Shown piece by piece: positions 36,281-44,834 of a stretch of DNA of 64,000 nt. The stretch spans positions 434,001-498,000 of the forward strand of contig NZ_BMQY01000005.1 of the NCBI RefSeq assembly GCF_014648355.1, written 5' to 3'. The first letter of the stretch is position 1. Every line of letters starts with the position of its first letter. A model generated the notes under the pieces. That model saw only the letters and a list, made by a program, of their open reading frames with translations. It did not search any database and was not told where the DNA came from. Position numbers and translations under genes: made by a program. The stretch comes from Couchioplanes azureus. Its GTDB lineage: Bacteria; Actinomycetota; Actinomycetes; Mycobacteriales; Micromonosporaceae.

Positions 36281-36440
36281 CCGGGCGGCGGGCGGCGGGC
36301 GGCAGGCGGGCCGGGCGGCGGGCGGGCCGGGCGGCGGGCGGCGGGCGGCAGGCGGGCCGGGCGGCGGGCGGGCCGGGCGGCGGGCGGCGGGCGGCAGGCG
36401 GGCCGGGCGGCGGGCGGGCCGGGCGGCGGGCGGCGCCGGG
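36281..36440. repeat. 46-bp G+C-only tandem repeat between convergent genes
   Basis: Three full units at 36281-36326, 36327-36372 and 36373-36418, and a partial one to about 36440. Each is CCGGGCGGCGGGCGGCGGGC then GGCAGGCGGG, CCGGGCGGCGGGCGGG. It is nearly all G and C and the period is not a multiple of three, so it is not coding. It lies between the ends of the NlpC/P60 and RecQ genes. Confidence 0.92.
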
Positions 36441-36456
36441 CGGCCACGCGTAACGG

Positions 36457-38613
36457 TCAGCCGGCCACCGCGAGAGCCAGCGGCAACACCCCCGATGCGC
36501 CCGCCTGTCGCAGTGCCCGGCCGGCGAGCGCCATCGTCCAGCCCGAGTCGACGAGGTCGTCCACCAGCAGCACCGGGCCGTCGAAGCCGAGCAGTGCCTC
36601 CGCGATGTCGGCCGGGACCGTGAAGGCGTCGTGCAGGGCCAGCACCCGCTGCGCGCTGTTGCCCCTCGGGCCGTCGCCGCCGACGTGGCTCGAGGACAGG
36701 GTGCCCAGCATCGGCAGCCTGCCCACTGCCGCGATCCGGGCCGCCAGGCTGGTGACCAGCTCCGGGCGGCGCCGGGAGCCCACCGCCACGACCGCGGCGG
36801 GGCGTTCCGCCCAGGCGTCGTCGCCGTGCGCCCAGGATTTCAGGACGTCGACCACGGCGGCGGCGACGTCGTCGGGGATCGGACCGTCGGGTGACTCCGG
36901 GGAGACCAGGGCGCGCAGTCGGGTCCCCCAGCCCTGGTCGGACAGGCGGCCCACCGCGCGGCCCGGAAGAATCTGGACGGCCGGTGAGATCTTGCCCTTG
37001 AGGTCGACGCCGACGGCCGCCATGCCGGTGGGCCAGAGCTTCTTCGGGGCGATGTCGACGCCCGCACGACCGAGAAAGGCGTTCGCGGCGGACAGCGACG
37101 CCGGTGTCACCTCCGCGTCGAACTGGGGGCCCGCGCAGGTGTCGCAACGGCCGCAGGGTGCGGCGTCGGGGTCGTCCAGGCAGCGACGCAGGAACTCCAT
37201 GCGGCAAGCCGTCGTCGCGGCGTACTCCACCATGGTCTTCTGCTCGGCGGTGCGGGCCTCCGCGACGCGTCGCAGCCGTGCGGTGTCGTAGGTCCAGGGC
37301 TCGCCGGTGGCGACCCAGCCGCCGCGCGTGCGCCGGACCGCGCCGTCGACGTCGAGGACCTTGAGCATCAGTTCGAGGCGTGCGCGGCGCAGGTCGACGA
37401 GGGGCTCCAGCGCCTGCGTCGAGAGGGGACGGTCGCTCGGCAGCGCCGCGAGCACGGCGCGCACCTGCTCCTCGGGAGGGAAGGCGAGCGACGCGAAGTA
37501 ACGCCAGATCGCGACGTCCTCCTGTCCCGGGAGCAGCACGACCTCGGCGTGCTCCACGGCCCGGCCCGCCCGGCCCACCTGCTGGTAGTAGGCGATCGGG
37601 GACGGCGGCGCGCCGAGGTGCACGACGAAGCCGAGGTCGGGCTTGTCGAACCCCATGCCGAGCGCCGACGTGGCCACCAGTGCCTTGATCTTGTTGTCCA
37701 GCAGGTCCTGCTCGGCGGCCCGGCGCGCCGCGTCCTCGACCTGGCCCGTGTAGGAAGCGACGGCGAACCCGCGCGCCCGCAGGAACTCGGCCGTCTCGGT
37801 GGCCGCCGCGACCGTCAGCGTGTAGACGATGCCGGAGCCGGGCAGCTCTTCCAGGTGGTCGGCCAGCCAGGCCAGCCGGTGCGCCGCGTCGGGCAGCTCC
37901 AGCACCGCGAGCCGCAGCGAGTCACGGTCGAGGGTGCCGCGCAGCACCAGGGCGTCGCCGAGCTGGTCGGCGACGTCGGCGGTCACCCGGGCATTGGCGG
38001 TGGCGGTGGTCGCCAGCACCGGCGTCCGTGCGGGGAGCCCGGCGAGGAACGTCCGCAGCCGCCGGTAGTCGGGGCGGAAATCATGACCCCAGTCGGAGAC
38101 GCAGTGTGCCTCGTCGACGACCAGCAGCCCGGTGCTGGCCGCCAGCCCGGGCAGCACGTTGTCGCGGAAGTCCGGGTTGTTGAGCCGCTCCGGGCTGATC
38201 AGCAGCACGTCGACGGCACCGGCGCGGATCTCCGCGGTGATCTCGTCCCACTCGTCGAGGTTGGCGGAGTTGATGGTGCGCGCCCGGATGCCGGCCCGCG
38301 CGGCGGCCTCCACCTGGTTGCGCATCAGAGCGAGCAGGGGGGACACGATGACGGTCGGCCCGGCGGGCGGATCGCCGGGCTCGGCGGTGACGCCGTCCCG
38401 GAGGAGGGCGGTGGCCACGAAATAAACCGCCGATTTGCCCCATCCCGTCCGTTGCACACACAGCACCCGCCGCCGATCGACGACGAGCGCCTCGATCGCG
38501 CGCCACTGGTCCGCACGCAGCACGGCATGCTCGCCCGCCAGCCGGCGCAGCACCTCCTCGGCGCATTCCCGGACGGCGGCCCGCTCGGCCTCGCTGACCT
38601 CGTCTCGCGTCAT
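36457..38613 (-). CDS. RecQ-family DNA helicase fused to a phosphoribosyltransferase-like domain
   Basis: 718 residues. Helicase motifs: RADQWRAIEALV, Walker A variant TGWGKSAVYF, DEAH-type box VVDEAHCVSDWGHDFRPDY, TATAN, and QVGRAGRAVE. A zinc-binding Cys cluster follows (CRMEFLRRC, CGRCDTCAG). The last 170 residues end in VLLVDDLVDSGWTMALAGRA, the PRPP-binding motif of phosphoribosyltransferases (ComF-like). ATG at 38613 chosen; the longer frame starts in the divergent promoter. It should unwind recombination or damaged DNA; the added domain's role is unknown. Confidence 0.93.
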   Translation of the reverse strand: MTRDEVSEAERAAVRECAEEVLRRLAGEHAVLRADQWRAIEALVVDRRRVLCVQRTGWGKSAVYFVATALLRDGVTAEPGDPPAGPTVIVSPLLALMRNQVEAAARAGIRARTINSANLDEWDEITAEIRAGAVDVLLISPERLNNPDFRDNVLPGLAASTGLLVVDEAHCVSDWGHDFRPDYRRLRTFLAGLPARTPVLATTATANARVTADVADQLGDALVLRGTLDRDSLRLAVLELPDAAHRLAWLADHLEELPGSGIVYTLTVAAATETAEFLRARGFAVASYTGQVEDAARRAAEQDLLDNKIKALVATSALGMGFDKPDLGFVVHLGAPPSPIAYYQQVGRAGRAVEHAEVVLLPGQEDVAIWRYFASLAFPPEEQVRAVLAALPSDRPLSTQALEPLVDLRRARLELMLKVLDVDGAVRRTRGGWVATGEPWTYDTARLRRVAEARTAEQKTMVEYAATTACRMEFLRRCLDDPDAAPCGRCDTCAGPQFDAEVTPASLSAANAFLGRAGVDIAPKKLWPTGMAAVGVDLKGKISPAVQILPGRAVGRLSDQGWGTRLRALVSPESPDGPIPDDVAAAVVDVLKSWAHGDDAWAERPAAVVAVGSRRRPELVTSLAARIAAVGRLPMLGTLSSSHVGGDGPRGNSAQRVLALHDAFTVPADIAEALLGFDGPVLLVDDLVDSGWTMALAGRALRQAGASGVLPLALAVAG

Positions 38614-38660
38614 CTCCACCACGACGGCATGTCTATCAGCCCGGTCCGACACGATGCGGG

Positions 38661-38669
38661 TTTTCCACA
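38661..38669 (+). promoter_or_regulatory. DnaA-box-like 9-mer
   Basis: TTTTCCACA, one mismatch from the TTATCCACA consensus, in the divergent recQ / DUF3052 promoter region. Confidence 0.45.
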
Positions 38670-38689
38670 GGGGGCCGGGCCGGGACCGG

Positions 38690-38698
38690 TTATCCACA
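38690..38698 (+). promoter_or_regulatory. DnaA box, perfect consensus
   Basis: TTATCCACA, the perfect DnaA 9-mer, 29 bp from a near-match in the same direction. In a G+C-rich genome such a sequence is rare by chance. Confidence 0.55.
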
Positions 38699-38749
38699 GG
38701 CCTGGCGGATCTGGTCGACAACTCATCCGACCGGTGGCAGCGTGGAGGC

Positions 38750-39145
38750 ATGACGACGATCGCCGAGAAGCTGCAGATCAGGCCTCATTCCACGGTCTGG
38801 TTGTCCCACCCGGCCCACCTGCCGCTGCTCACCCCGATGCCCGAGGGCGTTCGCGAGGTCGACACCCCGTCGACGGCGAGCGCGGCGGTGATCTTCGCCG
38901 ACGACACGGCGAGTGTCCGCGAGCTCGTGGCGGAGCACGCCGAGGAGCTGCGGCAGCCGTCCGCTTTCTGGGTCGCCTACCCGAAGGGCAGCAAGACGGA
39001 CATCGACCGCGACACCCTGGGGCCGGTCGTGGCGGAGTTCGACATGCGCCCGTCCGACGAGATCGCCATCGACGACCGCTGGCTGGCCCTGCGCGTCCAG
39101 GCCGGCAAGCGGGGCGAGCGCAGCCTCACGGGCGAGACAGCGTAA
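38750..39145 (+). CDS. DUF3052 family protein
   Basis: 131 residues, usual length. IAEKLQIRPHSTVWLSHPAH and FWVAYPKGSKTDIDRDTL are typical. Small conserved actinobacterial protein of unknown role. GGAGG lies very close before the ATG. Divergent from recQ. Confidence 0.9.
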   Translation: MTTIAEKLQIRPHSTVWLSHPAHLPLLTPMPEGVREVDTPSTASAAVIFADDTASVRELVAEHAEELRQPSAFWVAYPKGSKTDIDRDTLGPVVAEFDMRPSDEIAIDDRWLALRVQAGKRGERSLTGETA

Positions 39146-39519
39146 ACAACCGCGGGCTGCCTTACGGGCGAAAAACAAGAACCGCGGGCCGCCCCACAGG
39201 CGAGCGAAGCGACAGCGAAGTCAGAACCGCAGCCGAGCGAAGCAGAGCAAAGTGAGAACCGCGGGCCACCTCAAAGGCGAGCAACTGAGCGCAGAGTGAG
39301 AACCGCGGGCCGGCGCGCGAGCGCCCGCCGCTGGGAACGGGCGACCGGGCAGCCTTGCCGGCGACCGGTCTCGGGGCGGTTGCCGAGCCGTCCTTGCGCG
39401 ATGGCGAGCAGCGTCCCCGGTCCGGCGCCGTCGGACAGGTCACAACATCGTGTCGGGTTGCATCACCTACCCCTTCTGCCGGGTAATGGAGCCCAGCGAA
39501 AAGATCGGGAGGTTGCCGG
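39146..39519. other. Intergenic repeat region before ktrB
   Basis: About 370 bp without a gene. The first half holds five imperfect copies of AGAACCGCGGGCC at about 39147, 39178, 39222, 39255 and 39299, spaced alternately about 32 and 44 bp, linked by GCGAGCGAAG / AGCGAAGT pieces. The second half should carry the ktrB promoter; no -10/-35 pair is clear. No known riboswitch pattern was seen. Confidence 0.6.
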
Positions 39520-40860
39520 GTGCGTACCCGCTCGCCGTGGCGCTATCCGGCGCGCATCGTGCCGCTCGCCTTCCTCGGTGCCATCGCCGTGGGGACCGCC
39601 CTCATGATGCTGCCCGCCGCTCGTGCCGAGCCGGGGCACGCACCGTTCGTCACCGCCCTCTTCACCGCGACCAGCGCCGTGTGCGTCACCGGCCTGTCGA
39701 TCGTCGACACGCCGACGTACTGGTCGGGGTTCGGCCTGGTGCTGATCACCGTGCTGTCGCAGATCGGCGGTTTCGGGATCATGACGCTGGCCACCCTGCT
39801 CAGCCTGCTGGTGTCGCGGCGGCTGGGGTTGCGTAGCCGCCTGCTGGCCCAGGCGGAGAGTTCCGGACTGCTCGGCGGCAACGTGGGGGGCGTCCTCATC
39901 CGGGTCGCGCTGGTCATGTTCGTCTCCGAGGCGGTGATCAGCGTCGTGCTCACGCTGCGGTTCTGGCTGGGCTACGACTACTCCTTCGGCCGTGCGGTCT
40001 GGGAGGCGGTGTTCCATGCCGTGCAGGCGTTCAACAATGCCGGCTTCGCGCTCTATCCCGACAGCCTCGTCCGGTTCGTCGGCGACTGGTGGATCTGCCT
40101 GCCGCTGGCGCTCGGGGTGCTGGCCGGCTCCATCGGCTTTCCCGTGCTGTTCGAGCTCGCGCGCGAGTGGCGTTCCCCCGGCTGCTGGTCCACCCACACC
40201 CGCTTGACGGTCTGGGGGACGGTCCTGCTCAGCGGGATCGGCTTTCTGCTTTTCCTCGCGTTCGAGTGGAGCAACCCGGGCACGCTCGGGGCGCTCGGCA
40301 CGCCGGCCAAGGTGCTGGCCGCCCTCACGCAGGACGTGATGACCCGCTCCGGCGGCTTCAACAGCATCGACATGGCCGACCTGAACACCGAGACCGTCGC
40401 GGTGACCAACGCGATGATGTTCATCGGCGGCGGCAGCGCCAGTACGGCCGGCGGCATCAAGGTGACGACCTTCCTGCTGCTGGCGTTCGTGATCTGGGCG
40501 GAGATCCGCGGTGAGCCGGACGTGGTGATCCGCAAGCGGCGCATCGCCGAGGAGACGCAGCGGCAGGCGATGACGGTCGCGCTGCTCGGCGTCGCGTTGG
40601 TCGTCGCCGGCACCCTGGCGCTGATCCTGCTGACCGACGACGTGCCCTTCGACCGGGCGCTGTTCGAGGTCACCTCGGCCTTCGCCACGGTGGGCCTCAG
40701 CACCGGCATCACCGCGGGCCTGCCGCCCTCGGCGCAGATCGTGCTCGTCATCCTGATGTACGTCGGCCGGGTGGGCACGATCGCGGTCGGCACCGCCATC
40801 GCGCTCAACACGCGCCGGCGGCTCTACCGCTACCCGGAAGAGAGGCCTCTCGTTGGCTGA
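39520..40860 (+). CDS. ktrB: Potassium uptake protein, KtrB/TrkH family
   Basis: Membrane channel subunit for K+ (or Na+-coupled K+) uptake, 446 residues, with repeated membrane-pore-membrane units. Pore-loop sequences SAVCVTGLSIVDT, AFNNAGFALYPD, RSGGFNSIDM and ATVGLSTGIT bear the filter Gly residues. The cytosolic regulator KtrA follows, overlapping by 8 bp. GTG start at 39520. Confidence 0.94.
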   Translation: MRTRSPWRYPARIVPLAFLGAIAVGTALMMLPAARAEPGHAPFVTALFTATSAVCVTGLSIVDTPTYWSGFGLVLITVLSQIGGFGIMTLATLLSLLVSRRLGLRSRLLAQAESSGLLGGNVGGVLIRVALVMFVSEAVISVVLTLRFWLGYDYSFGRAVWEAVFHAVQAFNNAGFALYPDSLVRFVGDWWICLPLALGVLAGSIGFPVLFELAREWRSPGCWSTHTRLTVWGTVLLSGIGFLLFLAFEWSNPGTLGALGTPAKVLAALTQDVMTRSGGFNSIDMADLNTETVAVTNAMMFIGGGSASTAGGIKVTTFLLLAFVIWAEIRGEPDVVIRKRRIAEETQRQAMTVALLGVALVVAGTLALILLTDDVPFDRALFEVTSAFATVGLSTGITAGLPPSAQIVLVILMYVGRVGTIAVGTAIALNTRRRLYRYPEERPLVG

Positions 40861-41518
40861 CACCAGAACCGACAACGTCGTGGTCGTGGGCCTGGGCCGC
40901 TTCGGCGGCGCGGTCGCCGAGTCGCTGGTCAACCTCGGCCACGAGGTGCTCGGCGTCGACGCCGACCCGCGGATCGTGCAGGACTGGTCGGACCGGCTCA
41001 CGCACGTCGTGGAGGCCGACGCGACCGACACCGACGCGCTGCGCCAGCTCGGGGTCCAGGACTTCTCCCGGGCGGTCGTGGGCATCGGCACCAACCTGGA
41101 GACCAGCGTGCTGAGCGTCCTCACCCTGGCGGAGGCCGGGATCAGCGAGATCTGGGCCAAGGCCACCAGCGTCAAGCACGGGCAGATCCTGTCCCGGGTC
41201 GGCGCCCGCCATGTCATCTTCCCGGAGACGGAGATGGGCGAGCGGGTCGCCCACCTGATCACCGGCCGGATGCTGGACTACATCGAGTTCGACGACGGCT
41301 TCGCCATCGCGAAGGTCCGGGCCCCGCAGGAGGCGGTGGGCCTGTCCCTGGCGGATGCCGGGCTGCGCAGCAAGTGGGGCGTCACGGTCGTGGGCACCAA
41401 GCTGCCGGGCGAGGACTTCACGTACGCGCGCCCCGAGACGGTCGTCCCGCCGGGCTGCATCCTCATCGTGGCCGGCGACACGTCCAAGGTGGAGCGGTTC
41501 GCGGGGGTCACCACCTAG
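40853..41518 (+). CDS. ktrA: Potassium uptake regulator, KtrA/TrkA family
   Basis: 221 residues: RCK_N domain with nucleotide-binding GLGRFGGAVAESL and the acidic end of strand 2 (EVLGVDADP), then RCK_C domain from about 140. It binds ATP/ADP and gates KtrB. The TTG start overlaps the end of ktrB by 8 bp and is preceded by AGAGAGG. Its TAG stop is interlocked with the stop of the convergent kinase gene. Confidence 0.94.
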   Translation: MADTRTDNVVVVGLGRFGGAVAESLVNLGHEVLGVDADPRIVQDWSDRLTHVVEADATDTDALRQLGVQDFSRAVVGIGTNLETSVLSVLTLAEAGISEIWAKATSVKHGQILSRVGARHVIFPETEMGERVAHLITGRMLDYIEFDDGFAIAKVRAPQEAVGLSLADAGLRSKWGVTVVGTKLPGEDFTYARPETVVPPGCILIVAGDTSKVERFAGVTT

Positions 41519-43224
41519 ATGTCCACCGAGAAGCCGCCCTTGGTCCGCGCCGGCGAGGACGACGACGGTTCCGGGGCGGACGGCGGCGGTGCGGCCGGCT
41601 TGCCGCGGTCCTTCTTGCGGGTGGCCGCGGGTGCCGGCTGGGCGGGTGCCGGTTCGACGACCGCGCCGAGGACCTCCGCCTGGCACGGGTGGCCGTTGAG
41701 GGTGAAGCTGAGCGGGAGCGGGTTGCTGACCCGGTAGCTGCCGCCCAGCGTCACGCTGGCCGAGCGTCCGGGCCGCAGCTGCGCGCCCTGCTTCGGGCGC
41801 AGCACCAGCTTGCGGCCCTTCTGGGAGAGCCGCTTGGGACCGTCGGTGAGCCGCTGGCCGCCAGTGAAGGTGAATTCCAGCCGCCAGCCCGAGAGCGCCC
41901 GCTCGCCCGTGTTCACCACGGTGAGCTGCGCGCCGAAGTCCGTACCGGTGTCGCGTTGGACCCGGTAACGCACCATGCATCCCATCCCGTGCGGGACCGC
42001 CGGCCCGGGACCGGCGCCGGCCGCGGCGGCCTGGGCGGTGGCGACGTCGACCGGTTCGCGGGTCGACGACCAGACCAGGCCGATGCCGGCGATCAGCACG
42101 AGCGTCGCCACGGCCGCCTGGAAGCGGTGCCGGGCGGCGAGGACGGCCTGCCCGAGCCGGCCCCCGTTGAGCAGGTCGCGTCCCAGGACGCCGCCGCGGA
42201 ACAGGCCGCCGCCGAGCGGCACGGGGCCGCCGATCCGCAGCGCTCGGGCGACCCGCAGCCCGGCCCGCAACTGCCAGCGACGGGGAGCGGGCAGCCTGCC
42301 GTGCGGCGGGTGGGCGGAGCGGCGGAAGCCGGCCAGGACGGGCCGTTCGTCGTGCGCCGCGACCGGCGGGATGATCGGTTGCAGGCCGACGAGGGCGGCC
42401 AGGGCGGTCGCCACCTCGTCGGCGCCGGGCCGGTCCTCCGGGCGTTTGGCCAGGCAGTGCAGGCACAGGGCGGCGACCTCGGCGGGCATGCCGGGCAGGT
42501 CGGGCACGGGTTCGGGATCCGCGTACAGATGCGCCCGCAGCGCCTCGGTGGTGGTCTCGGCGGGCCAGGGCAGCCGCCCGGTCAGGAGGCGGTAGAGGAG
42601 CAGCCCGAGCGCGTACACGTCGGCGGCGGGCGCCACCGGGTCGCCGTTGAGCCGTTCCGGCGCCAGGTAGGCGGGCGTGCCGAGCAGGCTGCCGTCCGGG
42701 GCGGCGTCGCGCTGTCCCACCAGCGCGGAGATGCCGAAGTCGACGACCTTCGCGCCGGAGCCGGTGAGCATGACGTTGGCCGGCGTGACGTCGCGGTGCA
42801 CGATGCCGCGCGCGTGCGCGGTCGCCAGTGCCGACGCGACCTCGGCGACCACGGTGACCGCGCCGCGCCACGGGAACGGGCCGTCGCGGCGCAGCCGGGC
42901 GGAGACCGGTTCGCCGTCGTTGAGCTCCATGACCACGTACGGGACCGTCACCCGTTCGTCCAGCGGTGACTCGCCGTAGTCGAAGACGCCGGTGATGTGC
43001 GGGTGGCACAGCCGGGCCGCGGCCAGCGCCTCCTGCCGCAGCCGCGCCCGGAACGCCGAGTCGGCGGCGAGCTGCGGCGACAGCACCTTGACCGCGACGG
43101 GGCGGCCGAGGACCTCGTCGTGGCCGCGCCACACGACCGACATGCCGCCGGTGCCGAGCCGCTCGATCAGGCGGTACCGGTCACCGACGTGGCCGCCTGC
43201 TCGCCCGGTCGCCAGCCACCTCAT
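41515..43224 (-). CDS. Membrane Ser/Thr protein kinase with extracellular CBM2-like domain
   Basis: 569 residues. Kinase domain 17-275: glycine loop LGTGGMSVVWRG, VAVKVL Lys, catalytic loop HRDVTPANV (Thr replaces the usual Lys), DFG, and APE in YLAPERL. A membrane helix is near 390 (AAVATLVLIAGIGLVW). The outer part 425-540 is a carbohydrate-binding module family 2 (MVRYRVQRDTGTDFGAQLTV; SGWRLEFTF; FTLNGHPC), ending in a Pro/Lys tail. It may sense cell-wall or other glycans. Confidence 0.92.
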   Translation of the reverse strand: MRWLATGRAGGHVGDRYRLIERLGTGGMSVVWRGHDEVLGRPVAVKVLSPQLAADSAFRARLRQEALAAARLCHPHITGVFDYGESPLDERVTVPYVVMELNDGEPVSARLRRDGPFPWRGAVTVVAEVASALATAHARGIVHRDVTPANVMLTGSGAKVVDFGISALVGQRDAAPDGSLLGTPAYLAPERLNGDPVAPAADVYALGLLLYRLLTGRLPWPAETTTEALRAHLYADPEPVPDLPGMPAEVAALCLHCLAKRPEDRPGADEVATALAALVGLQPIIPPVAAHDERPVLAGFRRSAHPPHGRLPAPRRWQLRAGLRVARALRIGGPVPLGGGLFRGGVLGRDLLNGGRLGQAVLAARHRFQAAVATLVLIAGIGLVWSSTREPVDVATAQAAAAGAGPGPAVPHGMGCMVRYRVQRDTGTDFGAQLTVVNTGERALSGWRLEFTFTGGQRLTDGPKRLSQKGRKLVLRPKQGAQLRPGRSASVTLGGSYRVSNPLPLSFTLNGHPCQAEVLGAVVEPAPAQPAPAATRKKDRGKPAAPPPSAPEPSSSSPARTKGGFSVDI

Positions 43225-43285
43225 GTGCCGATTGTGGCCCGAGGTGCGGCCCGCCCACGCCGCGTCCGAGGAAATCCCTTCAGAT

Positions 43286-44791
43286 TCAGCCGGCGAGCAG
43301 CTGGTCGACGGGCGCGTAGTCGTCGGTCAGCACCCGGGCGCCCGCGATGAGGCTGCGCAGGGCCGTTCCGGACACCAGTTCGACCGGCTCGTCGACGAGG
43401 TCGAGGTGGTTGCGGATCTCGTCGAGCGGCAGCGGCGACCGGGAGGCCACGATGACGTAGTTGGCGCCGGTCTTGCCGGTGAGGGCGCCCTGGGGCGCGA
43501 TGACCGCCACGTGCGGGAAGACGTCCGCGACGGTCGCCAGCTCGGCCCGGATGAAGCGGTTCGGCGGGTAGTCGATGACGTTCTGGGCGTACATGCCGCC
43601 GTCGCGCAGGACGCGGGACACGCCGGCGGCCATCTCGCGGGTGGCGAGGTGCCAGGGGACCACGAGGTGGCCGAACGCGTCGCCGACCACGAGGTCGTAG
43701 GACCGGTCGCCCTCCTCGCTCAGCCCGACGCGGGCGTCGCCGACCCGGGTGCGCAGCCGCGGCCCGGTGGTCAGGCCCAGCTCGCGGCGGTCCAGCTCCA
43801 CCAGGCCGCCGTCGAGCTCGACGACGAGCTGGTCGCTGCCGGGCCGCGTCGCCGCGATGTACGCGGGCACCGTGAAGCCGCCGCCGCCGAGGTGCAGGGC
43901 GTCGAGGGGGGCCGCGGCGGACTTCTGGATGTCGACCAGCGCGCCGATCCACTGGACGTACGCGAACTCCAGGTGGGTCGGATCGTTCAGGTCGACGTAC
44001 GAATGCCGCGCCGAGTTGAGCACCAGCGTCCGCCCGCCGGCCCTGCCGGGATCGACCTCGACCCGGGCGCAGTGGTAGGCGGTCTCGATGTCGCAGGGTG
44101 TCGGCGCGGAGGCCCCGAGCCCCGCTCCGACCAGCCCGACGGTGACCAGCACCGCCCGGGTCTTCGGCTTCCCCGGCTGGGCGAGGCCGGGCTGCCGGCG
44201 CCGCAGCCACCAGCCGAGCCCGAACCCGGCGGCGGCGAGCATCCCGGCGAGGGTCAGTACGATCCAGCTGCTCGGCATCGCCGCGACGAAGATGAAGCCG
44301 GTGCCGAGCGTCGCCGTGATGGCGCCCAGGGTGCCGAAGCTGGAGAGCCGGCCCACCACCTCGCCGGTCCGCCGCAGGTCGCCGAGCTGCAGCTTCACGG
44401 TCAGCGGCGTGATCGTGGAGAGCAGGAACGCGGGCAGGAAGACGGCCAGCGCGGCGAGCAGCAGCACGGCCGGGGCGGCCCCGCCGCGGAGCCACTCGCC
44501 ACCCCAGCGCACGAACGGCAGCGTGAGGGCCGTGGTGATGGCGCCGAGCAGCAGGGCGGGAGCCAGCAGGACCCGCGGGTCGTAGCGGTCCGCGAGCCTT
44601 CCACCGAGCCAGGTGCCGTACGCGATCGCGGCCAGCGCGATGCCGATCACCGAGCTGCTGACCTGCAGGGTCACCCCGACGTACGGCCCCACGAGACGCA
44701 GGGCGACGATCTCGAGCACCAGCACGGCGCCGCTGGCGAAGAAGACGAGCGCGGTGGCCAGGCCGGAGGGCAGAGCCCGTGGGGATTCCAT
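43286..44791 (-). CDS. Fused membrane / spermidine synthase-like protein
   Basis: 501 residues. N-terminal part has about seven membrane helices (VFFASGAVLVLEIVALRLVG and others). The C-terminal part from about 270 is a Rossmann methyltransferase-type domain with LHLGGGGFTVPAYIAATRPG, VVELDGGLV and VVGDAFGHLVVPWHL, as in spermidine synthase-like proteins. These fusions usually lack proven polyamine activity. Role unknown. Confidence 0.9.
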   Translation of the reverse strand: MESPRALPSGLATALVFFASGAVLVLEIVALRLVGPYVGVTLQVSSSVIGIALAAIAYGTWLGGRLADRYDPRVLLAPALLLGAITTALTLPFVRWGGEWLRGGAAPAVLLLAALAVFLPAFLLSTITPLTVKLQLGDLRRTGEVVGRLSSFGTLGAITATLGTGFIFVAAMPSSWIVLTLAGMLAAAGFGLGWWLRRRQPGLAQPGKPKTRAVLVTVGLVGAGLGASAPTPCDIETAYHCARVEVDPGRAGGRTLVLNSARHSYVDLNDPTHLEFAYVQWIGALVDIQKSAAAPLDALHLGGGGFTVPAYIAATRPGSDQLVVELDGGLVELDRRELGLTTGPRLRTRVGDARVGLSEEGDRSYDLVVGDAFGHLVVPWHLATREMAAGVSRVLRDGGMYAQNVIDYPPNRFIRAELATVADVFPHVAVIAPQGALTGKTGANYVIVASRSPLPLDEIRNHLDLVDEPVELVSGTALRSLIAGARVLTDDYAPVDQLLAG

Positions 44792-44834
44792 CGGCGGATG
44801 GTACCGACGCGAACTGGGGATTTCCGGGCAGGCC

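Noticed and set aside
36281..36440. Possible CRISPR or attachment site
   Set aside because: No spacers, no cas gene, no integrase gene; it is a simple tandem repeat.
43286..44791. True spermidine synthase (speE)
   Set aside because: Membrane-fused members of this group usually lack proven polyamine activity and no polyamine gene is nearby, so no symbol was given.
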